Source: Bacteroidales bacterium | GTDB lineage: Bacteria > Bacteroidota > Bacteroidia > Bacteroidales > UBA932 | Assembly: GCA_017626555.1 (NCBI GenBank) | Contig: JAGAIM010000049.1 | Location: 1-64,000, forward strand | Direction of reading: 5' to 3' | Length of the DNA: 64,000 bases | Part shown: positions 37,749 through 47,432 of the stretch, one piece after another | Position numbering within the stretch: position 1 is the first letter of the stretch | Layout of the letters: each line of letters begins with the position of its first letter | Made by a program: the position numbers and the translations under genes | Notes under the pieces: model-generated | The model's input: the letters and a program-made list of their open reading frames with translations, nothing else | What the model was told of the DNA's origin: nothing | The model's database searches: none

Positions 37749-40502
37749 ATGAAAAGTTTAGGAAAAATCATACTGATGATTACAGCAGTTGTAATCTCAG
37801 TTTCCTGTGTGGAAGATATTGCAGACGGCACTAATGATCAGCCACAGAAGAGCGATCCTGTCGAGATGACTTTCAATGCATCCTTTGCCGATACCAGGAC
37901 AACTCTTATTAACGGAGTTGATGTCTGGTGGGAGCCGGGGGATCTCATTACCATTAACGGAGATTCTTTTTTTGCTGATATAAAGGAGACAGGTCCCTCT
38001 GCGGAATTCAAAGGTGAGACAACTCCTGCTACAGAGTATAGTGCGGCGTATCTCTCCTGTCCATACGAGTGGCGTGACGGCGACTGCTATTTTAATTTCT
38101 CCTGGTGGCAATTGGCTGTAAAGAATCAACTTCCTTGTTTGGTTTCAGCCGCTAAATGTTCAGGTAACGATAAAAGTTTGCGTTTCAAGAGCCTTTTGGG
38201 ATATGTCAAATTCACAGTTACAGAGAAATTTTTACCGAATCGTCTGGATATAACCGCAAATGGAGGAGAATACCTCACTTTGGCTTTGGCGAAGATTGAT
38301 TTTTCCGGAGATGAGCCTGTTCTTGTCGATGTTGAAGATGAATATCCGAAAGAGGTATGTTTGTATTCTGACACCGCTTTGGAGCCAGGAGATTATTATG
38401 TCGCTCTTAACCCTGGGACATTCTCAAGGGGATTGACTTTTACTTTTAGCACGGTTGACGGGAAGATGGTGATAAAGTCGATTAATCAGGAGATAACTCT
38501 TGAAAGGGGAGTGATAAAGAATATCGGAGAGATATCGGAGCCTGAAGGATTGCAGGATCAACTTGAAGCGGAACGTGAAGCATTGATGGATTTTTACAAT
38601 GCTACGGGCGGAGATAATTGGGACGATAACACGAATTGGGGTTCAGACAAACCGGTAAGCGAATGGTATGGCGTTTCTGTTGATGGAATGGGTTGTGTTA
38701 CCGAACTGATTTTTTACGGTAATAATCTTGTATGTGCCGATGACTTACCGGCCTCTATGACGAATTTGAAAAAACTTCGCACATTGATACTGCTCGAGGG
38801 TGATTATCAGAAAATACCTGAAGTGATCAGAAACATCGGGTCGCTTGAGTATTTCAGCATATCTGGCGGAGCCTATACTCCTCTGGAATGCGTTATACCG
38901 GATTGGATCGGTGAACTGACGAATCTGAATACGCTAGGATTGTCCGGAGATTTCCCTGCTATTCCTGATGAGATCACCAATCTGACTAATCTTACATCAT
39001 TGGGAATATCAGGTCCTTGGACTGTAGGAGGTGATCTTGGAGGTAAACTTCCTGATCTGAGCAATCTTAATAAACTCAAATCATTGTCAATAATTTATTA
39101 TAAACTTGACATAGAAATTCCAGATTGGATTTATGATATGACTTCGTTGGAATCCTTGATTCTGAATAATATAGGATTGAGAGGAGAGATATCGGAAAAA
39201 ATATCAAATCTGAAAAACCTCCAGAATCTTGGCTTGCAGACAAATAAACTCGAAGGCAGAATCCCGGACGGGATAACGGAACTTACGAATCTGAACTGGT
39301 TGCAACTTCAGGAAAACAATCTGACAGGAAATGTGCCGGATGGTTTTTCAAACCTCAAGAATCTTATGACCCTTTGGTTATACGGAAACAGGTTGTCAGG
39401 TCGTCTTCCGGAGGATTTCGAGAAGAATCCTAACTATGATTTATGGGGCGTCGATCAGAATGTTCTGCTCCAACAGAGCGGATATGGGCTGGTGCCGTTT
39501 TCTGATATTTACGAGTCGTCCGATTATTCTAAGGATGGAGAAGTGATGGTTCTTCAGGAGGCGAAGGTTACAAATGGCGTTGATATCGTGCTTCTGGGTG
39601 ATGGTTTTGTTGATAAGGATATGAGCAAGGACGGCAAATTCGAGCAGGCTATGAACGAGGCTTTGGAGTATCTGTTCAATCTGGAGCCTATGAAGACATA
39701 TCGTGATTATTTCAATGTGTATGCAGTTAAAGCGGTATCGAAGAATGATAGATTCACAGAAGGATGCCATACTGCTTTTGAATCATTCTTCGGTGAGCCT
39801 CCAGCAGTGAGCGGAAATGATTCCAAAGTGATTGAATATGCTTTAAAGACTCCAGTGAAATCAGTAGATGACCTTACGGTAGCAGTAATACTGAACTCTA
39901 ATGTCTATGCGGGAATGACATCAATGAATATGACTGATAATTCCGCTATAGCCTATGTGGGAATGGCTCGTGACGCCTATGGAGCGTATCCTAATTCCTT
40001 TGAGGCGACCTTTACTCACGAAGTGGTTGGTCACGCTTTGGCTAAACTTGGTGATGAATATGTATATAGGAATGAGGCATATCCGTTGGCAGGAGATATT
40101 GAGTGGAGAAACGAAGCGTGGGTGAAGACAGGTTATTCAGCAAACCTCGACCTGACTTCCGATCCTGATCAGATAAGATGGGCTCATATGCTGAAGGATG
40201 AAAGATATTCCACATATACCGGAATTGTCGAGGGTGGAGACTATTATTCATACGGAATATGGCGTCCGGAGGAGAATAGTATGATGCGTAATAATGACCC
40301 TTATTTCAATGCGCCTTCAAGAGAAGCGATAGTCAAAAGGATAATGGAACTTGCTGGAGAGGAATTCACTTTCGAGAAGTTTGCCCAGAAGGATGTTTAT
40401 AGTCCGTTGCCTTACACAAGATCGAACTATGTGGAAAGGACGTTCGAACATACTCCTCCACCGGTGATAATCAACGGTTCCTGGAGGGATGCCGTAAAGT
40501 AA
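37749..40502 (+). CDS. Surface lipoprotein: fimbrillin-like N-terminus, LRR, M64 metallopeptidase
   Basis: A 917-residue lipoprotein. The signal peptide ends at Cys20 (ISVSC). Residues 30-270 resemble Bacteroidales fimbrillin/Mfa-like N-terminal domains (TFNASFADTRTTLINGVDVW). Leucine-rich repeats of plant-like type fill about 280-570 (for example LTNLNTLGLSGDFPAIPDEI). A peptidase M64 (IgA peptidase family) domain occupies about 600-900, with the zinc motif HEVVGHALAKLGDEY near residue 757. It probably acts on the cell surface on host glycoproteins or other proteins. It lies directly after peptide 1 and should share its mRNA. Convergent with the HD gene. Confidence 0.88.
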   Translation: MKSLGKIILMITAVVISVSCVEDIADGTNDQPQKSDPVEMTFNASFADTRTTLINGVDVWWEPGDLITINGDSFFADIKETGPSAEFKGETTPATEYSAAYLSCPYEWRDGDCYFNFSWWQLAVKNQLPCLVSAAKCSGNDKSLRFKSLLGYVKFTVTEKFLPNRLDITANGGEYLTLALAKIDFSGDEPVLVDVEDEYPKEVCLYSDTALEPGDYYVALNPGTFSRGLTFTFSTVDGKMVIKSINQEITLERGVIKNIGEISEPEGLQDQLEAEREALMDFYNATGGDNWDDNTNWGSDKPVSEWYGVSVDGMGCVTELIFYGNNLVCADDLPASMTNLKKLRTLILLEGDYQKIPEVIRNIGSLEYFSISGGAYTPLECVIPDWIGELTNLNTLGLSGDFPAIPDEITNLTNLTSLGISGPWTVGGDLGGKLPDLSNLNKLKSLSIIYYKLDIEIPDWIYDMTSLESLILNNIGLRGEISEKISNLKNLQNLGLQTNKLEGRIPDGITELTNLNWLQLQENNLTGNVPDGFSNLKNLMTLWLYGNRLSGRLPEDFEKNPNYDLWGVDQNVLLQQSGYGLVPFSDIYESSDYSKDGEVMVLQEAKVTNGVDIVLLGDGFVDKDMSKDGKFEQAMNEALEYLFNLEPMKTYRDYFNVYAVKAVSKNDRFTEGCHTAFESFFGEPPAVSGNDSKVIEYALKTPVKSVDDLTVAVILNSNVYAGMTSMNMTDNSAIAYVGMARDAYGAYPNSFEATFTHEVVGHALAKLGDEYVYRNEAYPLAGDIEWRNEAWVKTGYSANLDLTSDPDQIRWAHMLKDERYSTYTGIVEGGDYYSYGIWRPEENSMMRNNDPYFNAPSREAIVKRIMELAGEEFTFEKFAQKDVYSPLPYTRSNYVERTFEHTPPPVIINGSWRDAVK

Positions 40503-40504
40503 AT

Positions 40505-41191
40505 TCAGGCTAACAAGTCATATATGCGGACGGTTTCGCGATACACTGCGGAGTCGTCCGCTATTATTTCCTGGAGGGCGTTGAGGCGTGCCGCGTTGTC
40601 GCTCCAAGGGATCCATAGTTTAAGATAGCCTCCACGTCCGTATTTTTCACGCAGATGCTCCACCGCTCTTTTGATGTGAGCCTCCCGCTCTAGTGAAGGG
40701 TAGTGGGTGAATCCGAACTGTATTGTACGTCGTATGATTGTCTCTCCGTCAATGACTCTGTCCGCTTCGGCGACGATCTTGCCATAAATGCTCCTTGGGT
40801 CGGATTTGCCCGATGCCCGGTGGTCTTCGGCAGCCTGGGCTATAGTCTCGATCTGCCCGGCGGAGAACCATTCGGTAAGACGTGAGTCGTTCCGTATGAT
40901 CTGCCCCGAGTCCAGATGATGCCTGTCCCTGCCGTTCACAAGTCCGAGGTCGTGGCAGGCTGCTGCTGCAAAAAGAACCTCCCGGTCGATATCTTCCATC
41001 CATAAAGCGGCTGTCTCTGCGCTCTGGGACGAACGCCAGGGCACAAGACCGTCCATAAGGCGCATCGCCTGGTCAATTACTGTGATGGCGTGGTCTTCTC
41101 TGTGTGCAGGATCGAATCCTGCATATTCCGGTACTATTCTGCCATAGATATAATCGAGCAGGCCGGATCTGATATCCTTGTATTGTTCCAT
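40505..41191 (-). CDS. HD-domain hydrolase
   Basis: A 228-residue soluble protein with HD metal-binding residues in REDHAITVIDQA and AAACHDLGLVNG and a further HLDSGQII histidine. It is probably a phosphohydrolase on a nucleotide or phosphoester; the substrate cannot be read. It starts 2 bases downstream of the cardiolipin synthase stop on the minus strand. Confidence 0.85.
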   Translation of the reverse strand: MEQYKDIRSGLLDYIYGRIVPEYAGFDPAHREDHAITVIDQAMRLMDGLVPWRSSQSAETAALWMEDIDREVLFAAAACHDLGLVNGRDRHHLDSGQIIRNDSRLTEWFSAGQIETIAQAAEDHRASGKSDPRSIYGKIVAEADRVIDGETIIRRTIQFGFTHYPSLEREAHIKRAVEHLREKYGRGGYLKLWIPWSDNAARLNALQEIIADDSAVYRETVRIYDLLA

Positions 41192-41193
41192 AA

Positions 41194-42624
41194 TTATAGA
41201 AGAGGTGCGAACAGACGCATAATGGCTTGGATTATCTTATCATACCAAGGGCGTTTTTCCCATTGTGGCAGAGTCACTTCGTTACATTCCTTCAGGTCTG
41301 CCATAAAGATCCTGTAGTTCTCCCTGGCAATATCTTCATTGTATATGTATGCGTTGATCTCGTAACTCAGTTCCATACTTCTGCAGTCCATATTTGCTGA
41401 ACCTATGATGGAAAGATAATCATCCGAAACCATTGTCTTGGAATGAATGAATTTGCCACCCTTTTCAAAGACCCTGATTCCCGCCTCAAGACAGTCGCGG
41501 TAGAAGGATTTGTTTGCCGGTCCCATAAAGAACAGATCGGCTTTTTTCGGAACCATCAGCCTTACGTCACAACCTTTGAATGCAGCAGATTTCAGAGCCA
41601 TAAGAAGTGGCTCAGGAGGCACGAAGTACGGTGTCTGGATATATAGGTATCTCTCGGCGTGGTGGGCTGTCCACAATGCTCCCAGATGCAGTATCGGGAA
41701 TTCCCTGTCCGGCTCATCTGGAATGATCTGGACAAGTTTGTCGTCGTGAATCTGCCTGTCCATAGGGAAGAATTCAGAAAAATCACCGTCGATCTTTCCT
41801 CCGGATGTGATCCAGGAATTGAGAAAACAATACTGCAGTGTGGCGACGGCATTGCCGGTGATGCGGGTGTGAGTGTCGCGCCATCGGAAGAAATAGTCGT
41901 CTCCGATGTTCATTCCTCCCGTGTATCCGACCTTTCCGTCGATAACCACTATCTTGCGGTGATCGCGATAGTTGAATTTAGAGAGCAGGAATGCATTAGG
42001 GTTGGTGAATTTCACCACTTCCACTCCGGCCTCTTTCATTTCATTGTAATAACCGGGCCAGATGGTGATGTTCGCTATGTTCTCGTGGATGAACCTCACC
42101 TTGACACCTTCCCGTGCCTTCTGCATAAGGAGATTCTTTATCCTGCGGCTTCCATCATCCTTGAGAAAATAGAAATATTCGAAATGAATATGGTGCTTTG
42201 CAGCAAGCAGATCATTAATCAGGGCTTCCAGTTTTCTTCCGCCTGAAGTGATGATCTCCAGTTCGTTGTTGTCAGTGACTGTAAGGCCGCTGTCTTTCTT
42301 CAGAAGTCGGCTCAGACTTTGGTATTCCGGCCTTATCTCTTTCTCGTATTCTCCCCCGAACAGCAGATTCCTGGTGTGTTCGTTTGCCTTCTCCTCGAAT
42401 ATGTCCAGAAAATCTTTGTTCCTGTATTGGAAGAATCCGGGCTTGCGGAAATTCATTCCGAAAACAATATAGAGCAGCAGTCCGATGACAGGCAATATGC
42501 CGATAATCAGGATCCAGGCCACCTTTCTGCCTGAATCCTGATTGTCATTCAATATCACCAGAATGGCTCCTATTATCAGAAACGCTCCGATAACGGATAC
42601 CGTTATGGACATTATACCGGTCAT
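41194..42624 (-). CDS. cls: Cardiolipin synthase
   Basis: A membrane phospholipase D-type enzyme that makes cardiolipin from phosphatidylglycerol. The 476 residues have two N-terminal transmembrane helices (about 5-25 and 36-56) and two HKD motifs: HRKIVVIDGKVGYTGGMNIG near 220 and HSKTMVSDDYLSIIGSANMD near 400. The second helix pair and length fit the Cls family. First visible ATG at 42624 (MTGIMSITVSVIGAF). Downstream of glpF on the same strand by 6 bases. Confidence 0.93.
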   Translation of the reverse strand: MTGIMSITVSVIGAFLIIGAILVILNDNQDSGRKVAWILIIGILPVIGLLLYIVFGMNFRKPGFFQYRNKDFLDIFEEKANEHTRNLLFGGEYEKEIRPEYQSLSRLLKKDSGLTVTDNNELEIITSGGRKLEALINDLLAAKHHIHFEYFYFLKDDGSRRIKNLLMQKAREGVKVRFIHENIANITIWPGYYNEMKEAGVEVVKFTNPNAFLLSKFNYRDHRKIVVIDGKVGYTGGMNIGDDYFFRWRDTHTRITGNAVATLQYCFLNSWITSGGKIDGDFSEFFPMDRQIHDDKLVQIIPDEPDREFPILHLGALWTAHHAERYLYIQTPYFVPPEPLLMALKSAAFKGCDVRLMVPKKADLFFMGPANKSFYRDCLEAGIRVFEKGGKFIHSKTMVSDDYLSIIGSANMDCRSMELSYEINAYIYNEDIARENYRIFMADLKECNEVTLPQWEKRPWYDKIIQAIMRLFAPLL

Positions 42625-42630
42625 TTTCTA

Positions 42631-43383
42631 TCAATACAGTGCGATATATGTCAATGCTGCAAGAACCGCACCTGCTATAGGACCTGCCACAGGAACCCAA
42701 CTGTAGCCCCATCCGCTGCTTCCCTTGCCTTTCATAGGAAGTATAGCGTGTGCAAGACGTGGTGAAAGGTCTCTTGCCGGATTGAGGGCATATCCTGTAG
42801 TTCCTCCCAATGACATACCGATTGCCATTATGAGGCAGGTTACCGGAATCGCTCCGAGTTCTCCCATACCAATGTGAAGGTGATAGCCTTCAGCGTCGAG
42901 TGTAGGCACATTTGCATCCACTCCGAACACGAGGATTACGAACACGAGAAGCCAGGTGGCTACAGTCTCGCAGAAGAAGTTGCGGATCTGGTGCCCCTCG
43001 ATGGCCGGCATAGTGCAGAATGTACCGAGTTTGGTGGCAGGATCTTCAGTGATGTCATAATGATCTTTATAGAAAAGCCATACAAGGACTGCTCCTGCGA
43101 ATCCTCCGAGCATCTGGGCTATTATGTAGCCTGGAACAGCACTCCACGCCATTGTACCGGCCATAGCGCATCCTATGCTGACTGCAGGATTGAGATGTGC
43201 TCCGGAAACAGATCCGGCGATGAATACTCCCACCATTACGGCGAAGCCCCATCCCATTGCTATCACGATCCAGCCGGCTCCCTTGGCCTTGCTCTTGTTC
43301 AGACTTGTTGCGGCGCAGACTCCGTCGCCAAGGAGTATCAGCACCATAGTGCCGATGAACTCGAAAAGGTATTTTTCAAACAT
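42631..43383 (-). CDS. glpF: Glycerol facilitator, MIP/aquaporin family
   Basis: A 250-residue six-helix channel for glycerol. The two half-helix motifs are HLNPAVS (near 65) and LNPARDLSPRL (near 200). The Asp after the second NPAR motif is typical of aquaglyceroporins rather than water-only channels. It lies 7 bases after glpK on the minus strand, so uptake and phosphorylation of glycerol are coupled. Confidence 0.95.
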   Translation of the reverse strand: MFEKYLFEFIGTMVLILLGDGVCAATSLNKSKAKGAGWIVIAMGWGFAVMVGVFIAGSVSGAHLNPAVSIGCAMAGTMAWSAVPGYIIAQMLGGFAGAVLVWLFYKDHYDITEDPATKLGTFCTMPAIEGHQIRNFFCETVATWLLVFVILVFGVDANVPTLDAEGYHLHIGMGELGAIPVTCLIMAIGMSLGGTTGYALNPARDLSPRLAHAILPMKGKGSSGWGYSWVPVAGPIAGAVLAALTYIALY

Positions 43384-43390
43384 ATCAGTG

Positions 43391-44878
43391 TTATTTTGTT
43401 GTCAGTGTCCTGCCTATTGCTTCAGACCATCCCTGCTTGAGGCTCTCTACCTGCTGTTGCGATGCCTCAGGCTTGAATTCCATCTCCACACCCCACTGGC
43501 TCTTAATATGGTCGATGCTTTCCCAGTAGCCTACGGCGAGTCCTGCGAGATATGCCGCACCGAGTGCTGTCGTCTCAGTTACTATAGGCCTGATTACGGA
43601 TGTCCCCAGAATATCGGCCTGGAACTGCATCAGGAGATTGTTGCGTGATGCACCTCCATCGACCTTGAGTTCCTTTAATGTGCATCCTGCATCCTTCTGC
43701 ATAGCATTGACTATATCCATAGTCTGGAATGCAATGCCTTCGAGTGCAGCACGTGCAATATGAGCGGCAGTCGTTCCGCGGCTTATGCCATAGATGCTAC
43801 CCTTGGCATACTGATCCCAATGCGGTGCTCCCAGCCCTGTAAGTGCAGGGACGAAATATACGCCTCCATTGTCCGGAACACTGGAAGCAAGCGCTTCCAC
43901 CTCTGAAGATGAACGTATTATCCCCAGGCCGTCACGTAGCCATTGCACCACTGAACCAGCCACGAAAATGCTGCCTTCGAGAGCATAATTCACCTTGTCT
44001 CCGATCTTCCAGGCAATAGTCGTAAGAAGATTGTTGGATGACATTATAGGCCTCTCTCCGCTGTTCATAAGCATAAAGCAACCTGTACCGTATGTGTTCT
44101 TTACTGATCCAGGTTCTGTACACATCTGTCCGAAGAGTGCAGCCTGCTGGTCGCCAGCGATGCCGGCGATAGGGACTTCGTGTGCGAAAAGAGTGGTTTT
44201 GGTATAGCCGTATATCTCACTCGATGACTTCACCTCAGGCATCATCGACTCCGGAATATCTAAAAGACGGAGAAGTTCCTTGTCCCATTCGAGGGTGTGG
44301 ATGTTGAAAAGCATTGTCCTTGATGCATTTGTCACATCGGTCACGTGAACCTCTCCACGAGTGAGCATCCAGATCAGCCAGGTATCGACGGTGCCGAATC
44401 TCAGTTTTCCCTCATCGGCCTTGCGGCGTGCTCCAGGCACGTTTTCCAATATCCATAAGATTTTGGTCGCACTGAAATATGCATCGATGATGAGTCCGGT
44501 CTTGCTGCGGATCAGGTCTGTCCTTCCGTCCCTTTTGAGACTGTCGCATAACTCTGATGTCCTGCGGTCCTGCCATACGATTGCATTATAGACAGGCTCA
44601 CCGGTCTCAGCATCCCAGACAATGGTGGTCTCACGCTGATTGGTGATGCCGATTGCGGCAATGTTCAGGCCGTTGATGTCAATGGATGTGATGGCCTCGG
44701 CTATCACGGATGCCTGTGAGGACCATATTTCCATAGGGTTATGCTCCACCCAGCCCGGCTTAGGGAATATCTGGGTGAACTCTTTCTGTGACACAGCCTT
44801 TGTCTGGCCGTATTCGTCGAATACTATTGCCCTCGAACTGCTCGTTCCCTGGTCAAGGGCGAGAATGTACTTCTCCAT
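43391..44878 (-). CDS. glpK: Glycerol kinase
   Basis: ATP-dependent phosphorylation of glycerol to glycerol 3-phosphate. The 495 residues begin [20 protein letters not shown] (phosphate-1 motif). They carry [13 protein letters not shown] and [10 protein letters not shown] for glycerol binding, [10 protein letters not shown], and the FGGY C-terminal signature with [20 protein letters not shown]. Length is typical. Its product can feed phospholipid synthesis, and the adjacent cls is consistent with that. Confidence 0.97.
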   Translation of the reverse strand: MEKYILALDQGTSSSRAIVFDEYGQTKAVSQKEFTQIFPKPGWVEHNPMEIWSSQASVIAEAITSIDINGLNIAAIGITNQRETTIVWDAETGEPVYNAIVWQDRRTSELCDSLKRDGRTDLIRSKTGLIIDAYFSATKILWILENVPGARRKADEGKLRFGTVDTWLIWMLTRGEVHVTDVTNASRTMLFNIHTLEWDKELLRLLDIPESMMPEVKSSSEIYGYTKTTLFAHEVPIAGIAGDQQAALFGQMCTEPGSVKNTYGTGCFMLMNSGERPIMSSNNLLTTIAWKIGDKVNYALEGSIFVAGSVVQWLRDGLGIIRSSSEVEALASSVPDNGGVYFVPALTGLGAPHWDQYAKGSIYGISRGTTAAHIARAALEGIAFQTMDIVNAMQKDAGCTLKELKVDGGASRNNLLMQFQADILGTSVIRPIVTETTALGAAYLAGLAVGYWESIDHIKSQWGVEMEFKPEASQQQVESLKQGWSEAIGRTLTTK

Positions 44879-44918
44879 AATTATGTGGTTATTGGTCTGT
44901 CTTTATTACTGAAGCCGA

Positions 44919-46274
44919 TCAGCCGATGCGCTTGCAGATAAGCGTGGCGGAGGTCACAGACACCACCTCCACTTCGCAGTAGTCTCCAGCCTTCTCTCCT
45001 CTCGAAGGGAATACGCACATCTTGTTGCTGCTTGCTCTTCCGCAGAGTTCGTCAGGATTCTTCTTTGAAGGCCCTTCTACAAGCACCTTCAGCACCTTGC
45101 CGACTTCTTTTTCATTGCTCTTGAGGCTCATCCTTCCCTGAAGAGCGATAATCTCGTTAAGTCTCTGTGTCTTAAGTTCGTAAGGGATGTCGTCAGGATA
45201 TTTCTTCGATGCGAGGGTGCCGGGACGTTCCGAATAAGCGAACATAAATGCAGAATCGAAGACAACCTCTTCCATAAGCGTCAGAGTGTCCTTGTGGTCC
45301 TGGTCGGTCTCTCCGCTGAATCCTGCGATCACATCTGTCGTGATGCCGCAGTCCGGAATGACGCTGCGTATCTTCCGCACTCTTTCGAGATACCATTCCC
45401 TGTCATACTTCCTCCTCATCTTTTCGAGCATAATGCTGCTGCCGGACTGTACAGGAAGATGGATATGCTTGCATATATTATCGTACATCGCCATAGTGTA
45501 TATGACCTCGTCGCTGATATCCTTAGGATGTGAAGTGGAGAATCTGACCCTCATTTCAGGGCTGATCTTTGCAACCATTTCGAGAAGTTGCGCGAAATTG
45601 ACATCTTTGTCCGCATCCTCCTTGTCTTTCCAATAATATGAATCGACGTTCTGTCCCAGAAGAGTCACTTCCTTGTAGCCGTTCTCAAAGAGTTCCTGCG
45701 CCTCGCGGACGATTGTATAAGGATCGCGGCTGCGTTCTGCACCACGGGTATATGGCACCACGCAATATGAACATACGTTATTGCATCCACGCATAATGGA
45801 TATGAATGCCGAGACACCGTTCTTGTCAAGCCTCACAGGAGATATTTCAGCGTATGTCTCCTCGTGCGAAAGCAATACGTTGATCTGAGGCTTGTCAGGC
45901 CTGATTGCTTCCAGCAGATCGGGAAGAGTCCTGTATGAGTCCGGGCCGGCCACAAGATCCACAGCCTCAAGAAGTTTGTCCTTCAATCTTTCTGCCATAC
46001 ATCCCACGATACCGATGATGACATTGTCCCTTTTTCTTTTCTGAATCTTGAACTGATCGATCCTGCCCCATATCCTCTGCTCCGCATTGTCCCTGATGGA
46101 GCAGGTGTTGGCCAGGATAACATCAGCCTGCTCGATGTCTTCGGTCAGAACGTAGCCGGCATCCTGAAGAATGGAAAGAATCACTTCGCTGTCATTCACG
46201 TTCATCTGACATCCGTATGTCTCTATATATACCTTCGGCTTCGAAGGGTCTGTGATAGGTCTTATATTCCGCAT
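44919..46274 (-). CDS. miaB: tRNA-2-methylthio-N6-dimethylallyladenosine synthase
   Basis: Radical SAM methylthiotransferase that modifies A37 of tRNAs reading UNN codons. The 451 residues show the UPF0004 cluster cysteines (IETYGCQMNVNDSE, ANTCSIRDNAE and GCMAER), the radical SAM motif MRGCNNVCSYCVVPYTRG and a C-terminal TRAM domain. Length and start (MRNIRPITDPSKPKVY) fit MiaB. A divergent -7 element lies upstream. Confidence 0.96.
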   Translation of the reverse strand: MRNIRPITDPSKPKVYIETYGCQMNVNDSEVILSILQDAGYVLTEDIEQADVILANTCSIRDNAEQRIWGRIDQFKIQKRKRDNVIIGIVGCMAERLKDKLLEAVDLVAGPDSYRTLPDLLEAIRPDKPQINVLLSHEETYAEISPVRLDKNGVSAFISIMRGCNNVCSYCVVPYTRGAERSRDPYTIVREAQELFENGYKEVTLLGQNVDSYYWKDKEDADKDVNFAQLLEMVAKISPEMRVRFSTSHPKDISDEVIYTMAMYDNICKHIHLPVQSGSSIMLEKMRRKYDREWYLERVRKIRSVIPDCGITTDVIAGFSGETDQDHKDTLTLMEEVVFDSAFMFAYSERPGTLASKKYPDDIPYELKTQRLNEIIALQGRMSLKSNEKEVGKVLKVLVEGPSKKNPDELCGRASSNKMCVFPSRGEKAGDYCEVEVVSVTSATLICKRIG

Positions 46275-46299
46275 ATAGTCGTGTTTTTACAGTAGGATA

Positions 46300-46336
46300 C
46301 AAAGATAGGATTTTTCGTCGAATATAGTTATCTTTG
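46300..46336. promoter_or_regulatory. Divergent -7 elements for miaB (-) and the lipoprotein-SPOR-rpoN genes (+)
   Basis: TATCTTTG occurs on the minus strand (46307-46300) and on the plus strand (46329-46336), in mirror orientation with 21 bases between. Each is 14-26 bases from the start codon it would serve. -33 elements are not clear. Confidence 0.5.
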
Positions 46337-46349
46337 CGAAGAGGTAAAA

Positions 46350-46832
46350 ATGATCAATATGAATAGAAGAATGTTGATTCCGGCTGTTCTGGCTATGTTG
46401 GTGCTGTCCGGATGTGCTGATATAAAGAAACTTGAAGATCTGGAAGTCAATTCCATAAGACTTGAGAATGTGACTCCTCACGGACTCAGAAGTCTGGGCG
46501 TTACGCTGGTCGTTGAGGTAGATAATCCGGGAGCGGAGGTGTCGCTTTCGGAAATTTCCGGTCAACTTGAGCATTCTGGCAAGGTTCTTGGTAACGTGGC
46601 CGTTGACCCATTCACTTTACAAGGAAAAAAGACTGATGTATATCATCTTCAGGCCGACCTGTCGTTGGGAGAAGGTGCCACAGTCCTGGATCTTGGCAGA
46701 CTTCTCGATAAGAAAGTAATGGATGAAGCGCTGGTGGATGTTTCGGCCAAGGTAAGGATAAGGAAAGGCCCTGCCAGAAAGATGGGAATCAATGATATGC
46801 CTTTGAAGAAACTTATAGATGCTGTAAAATGA
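46350..46832 (+). CDS. LEA14-like lipoprotein
   Basis: A 160-residue lipoprotein with a signal ending LVLSGC. The mature part is a single beta-sandwich-like domain (LEVNSIRLENVTPHGLRSLG and VVEVDNPGAEVSLSEISG) resembling LEA type 2 / water-stress proteins. Function in the envelope is unknown. The start is either the ATG at 46350 or the in-frame ATG at 46359. A GAGG box precedes the first. The stop overlaps the next start by 4 bases. Confidence 0.75.
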   Translation: MINMNRRMLIPAVLAMLVLSGCADIKKLEDLEVNSIRLENVTPHGLRSLGVTLVVEVDNPGAEVSLSEISGQLEHSGKVLGNVAVDPFTLQGKKTDVYHLQADLSLGEGATVLDLGRLLDKKVMDEALVDVSAKVRIRKGPARKMGINDMPLKKLIDAVK

Positions 46833-47422
46833 AAAGAACTGAAATCCTATCTATCCTTTTGATATCGTTGTTGTTCGGCTTGTTCGCACCGGAATCTGTT
46901 GCTCAGACGGTTCCAGATGGTTATGAACTTGCGGATTCTGTAGTTTACAGGCCTGTTGCGGCAGTCGATTCGACTCTTGCCGGCAAGGATATATTTCTCG
47001 TCCTGCCTTCTGGAGAAACCGGTGACGACGCGAATGTAGTAGTGCATCAGTCCGACCTTGTCAGAAATTCCATCCGTCGTCATATATCTTCCAATGCAAA
47101 AAGGACCTCGACCGGCTACCGTGTAAGAATATTCTTCGACAACAGGCAGACCGCGCGCAATGAATCAGAAAATACCCTGAAGAGGTTCAAGCAACTCTTC
47201 CCAGAAGTGGCGGCATATCGGATATATGCAAATCCTTATTTCAAGGTTACGGTGGGGGATTTCAGGACAAAATCCGAGGCAATGTCTCTTCTGACGCGTA
47301 TCAAAGGAGCGTTTCCAAGTGCTTTTGTCGTAAAGGAAAACATTGAATATCCTGTCGTTGACAGTGATAATGCAGTGGTGGCAGATACTATAAAGGTTCT
47401 GCGTCCAGTCAATCAGTTATAG
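46829..47422 (+). CDS. Secreted SPOR-domain protein
   Basis: A 197-residue protein with an N-terminal signal peptide (MKRTEILSILLISLLFGLFA). The C-terminal domain (about 100-180), with GYRVRIFFDNRQTARNESEN and YFKVTVGDFRTKSEAMSLLT, is the SPOR fold that binds denuded peptidoglycan. It is translationally coupled to the LEA-like lipoprotein and followed 10 bases later by rpoN, an association worth noting though its meaning is unclear. Confidence 0.85.
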   Translation: MKRTEILSILLISLLFGLFAPESVAQTVPDGYELADSVVYRPVAAVDSTLAGKDIFLVLPSGETGDDANVVVHQSDLVRNSIRRHISSNAKRTSTGYRVRIFFDNRQTARNESENTLKRFKQLFPEVAAYRIYANPYFKVTVGDFRTKSEAMSLLTRIKGAFPSAFVVKENIEYPVVDSDNAVVADTIKVLRPVNQL

Positions 47423-47432
47423 TAGTAGTGTT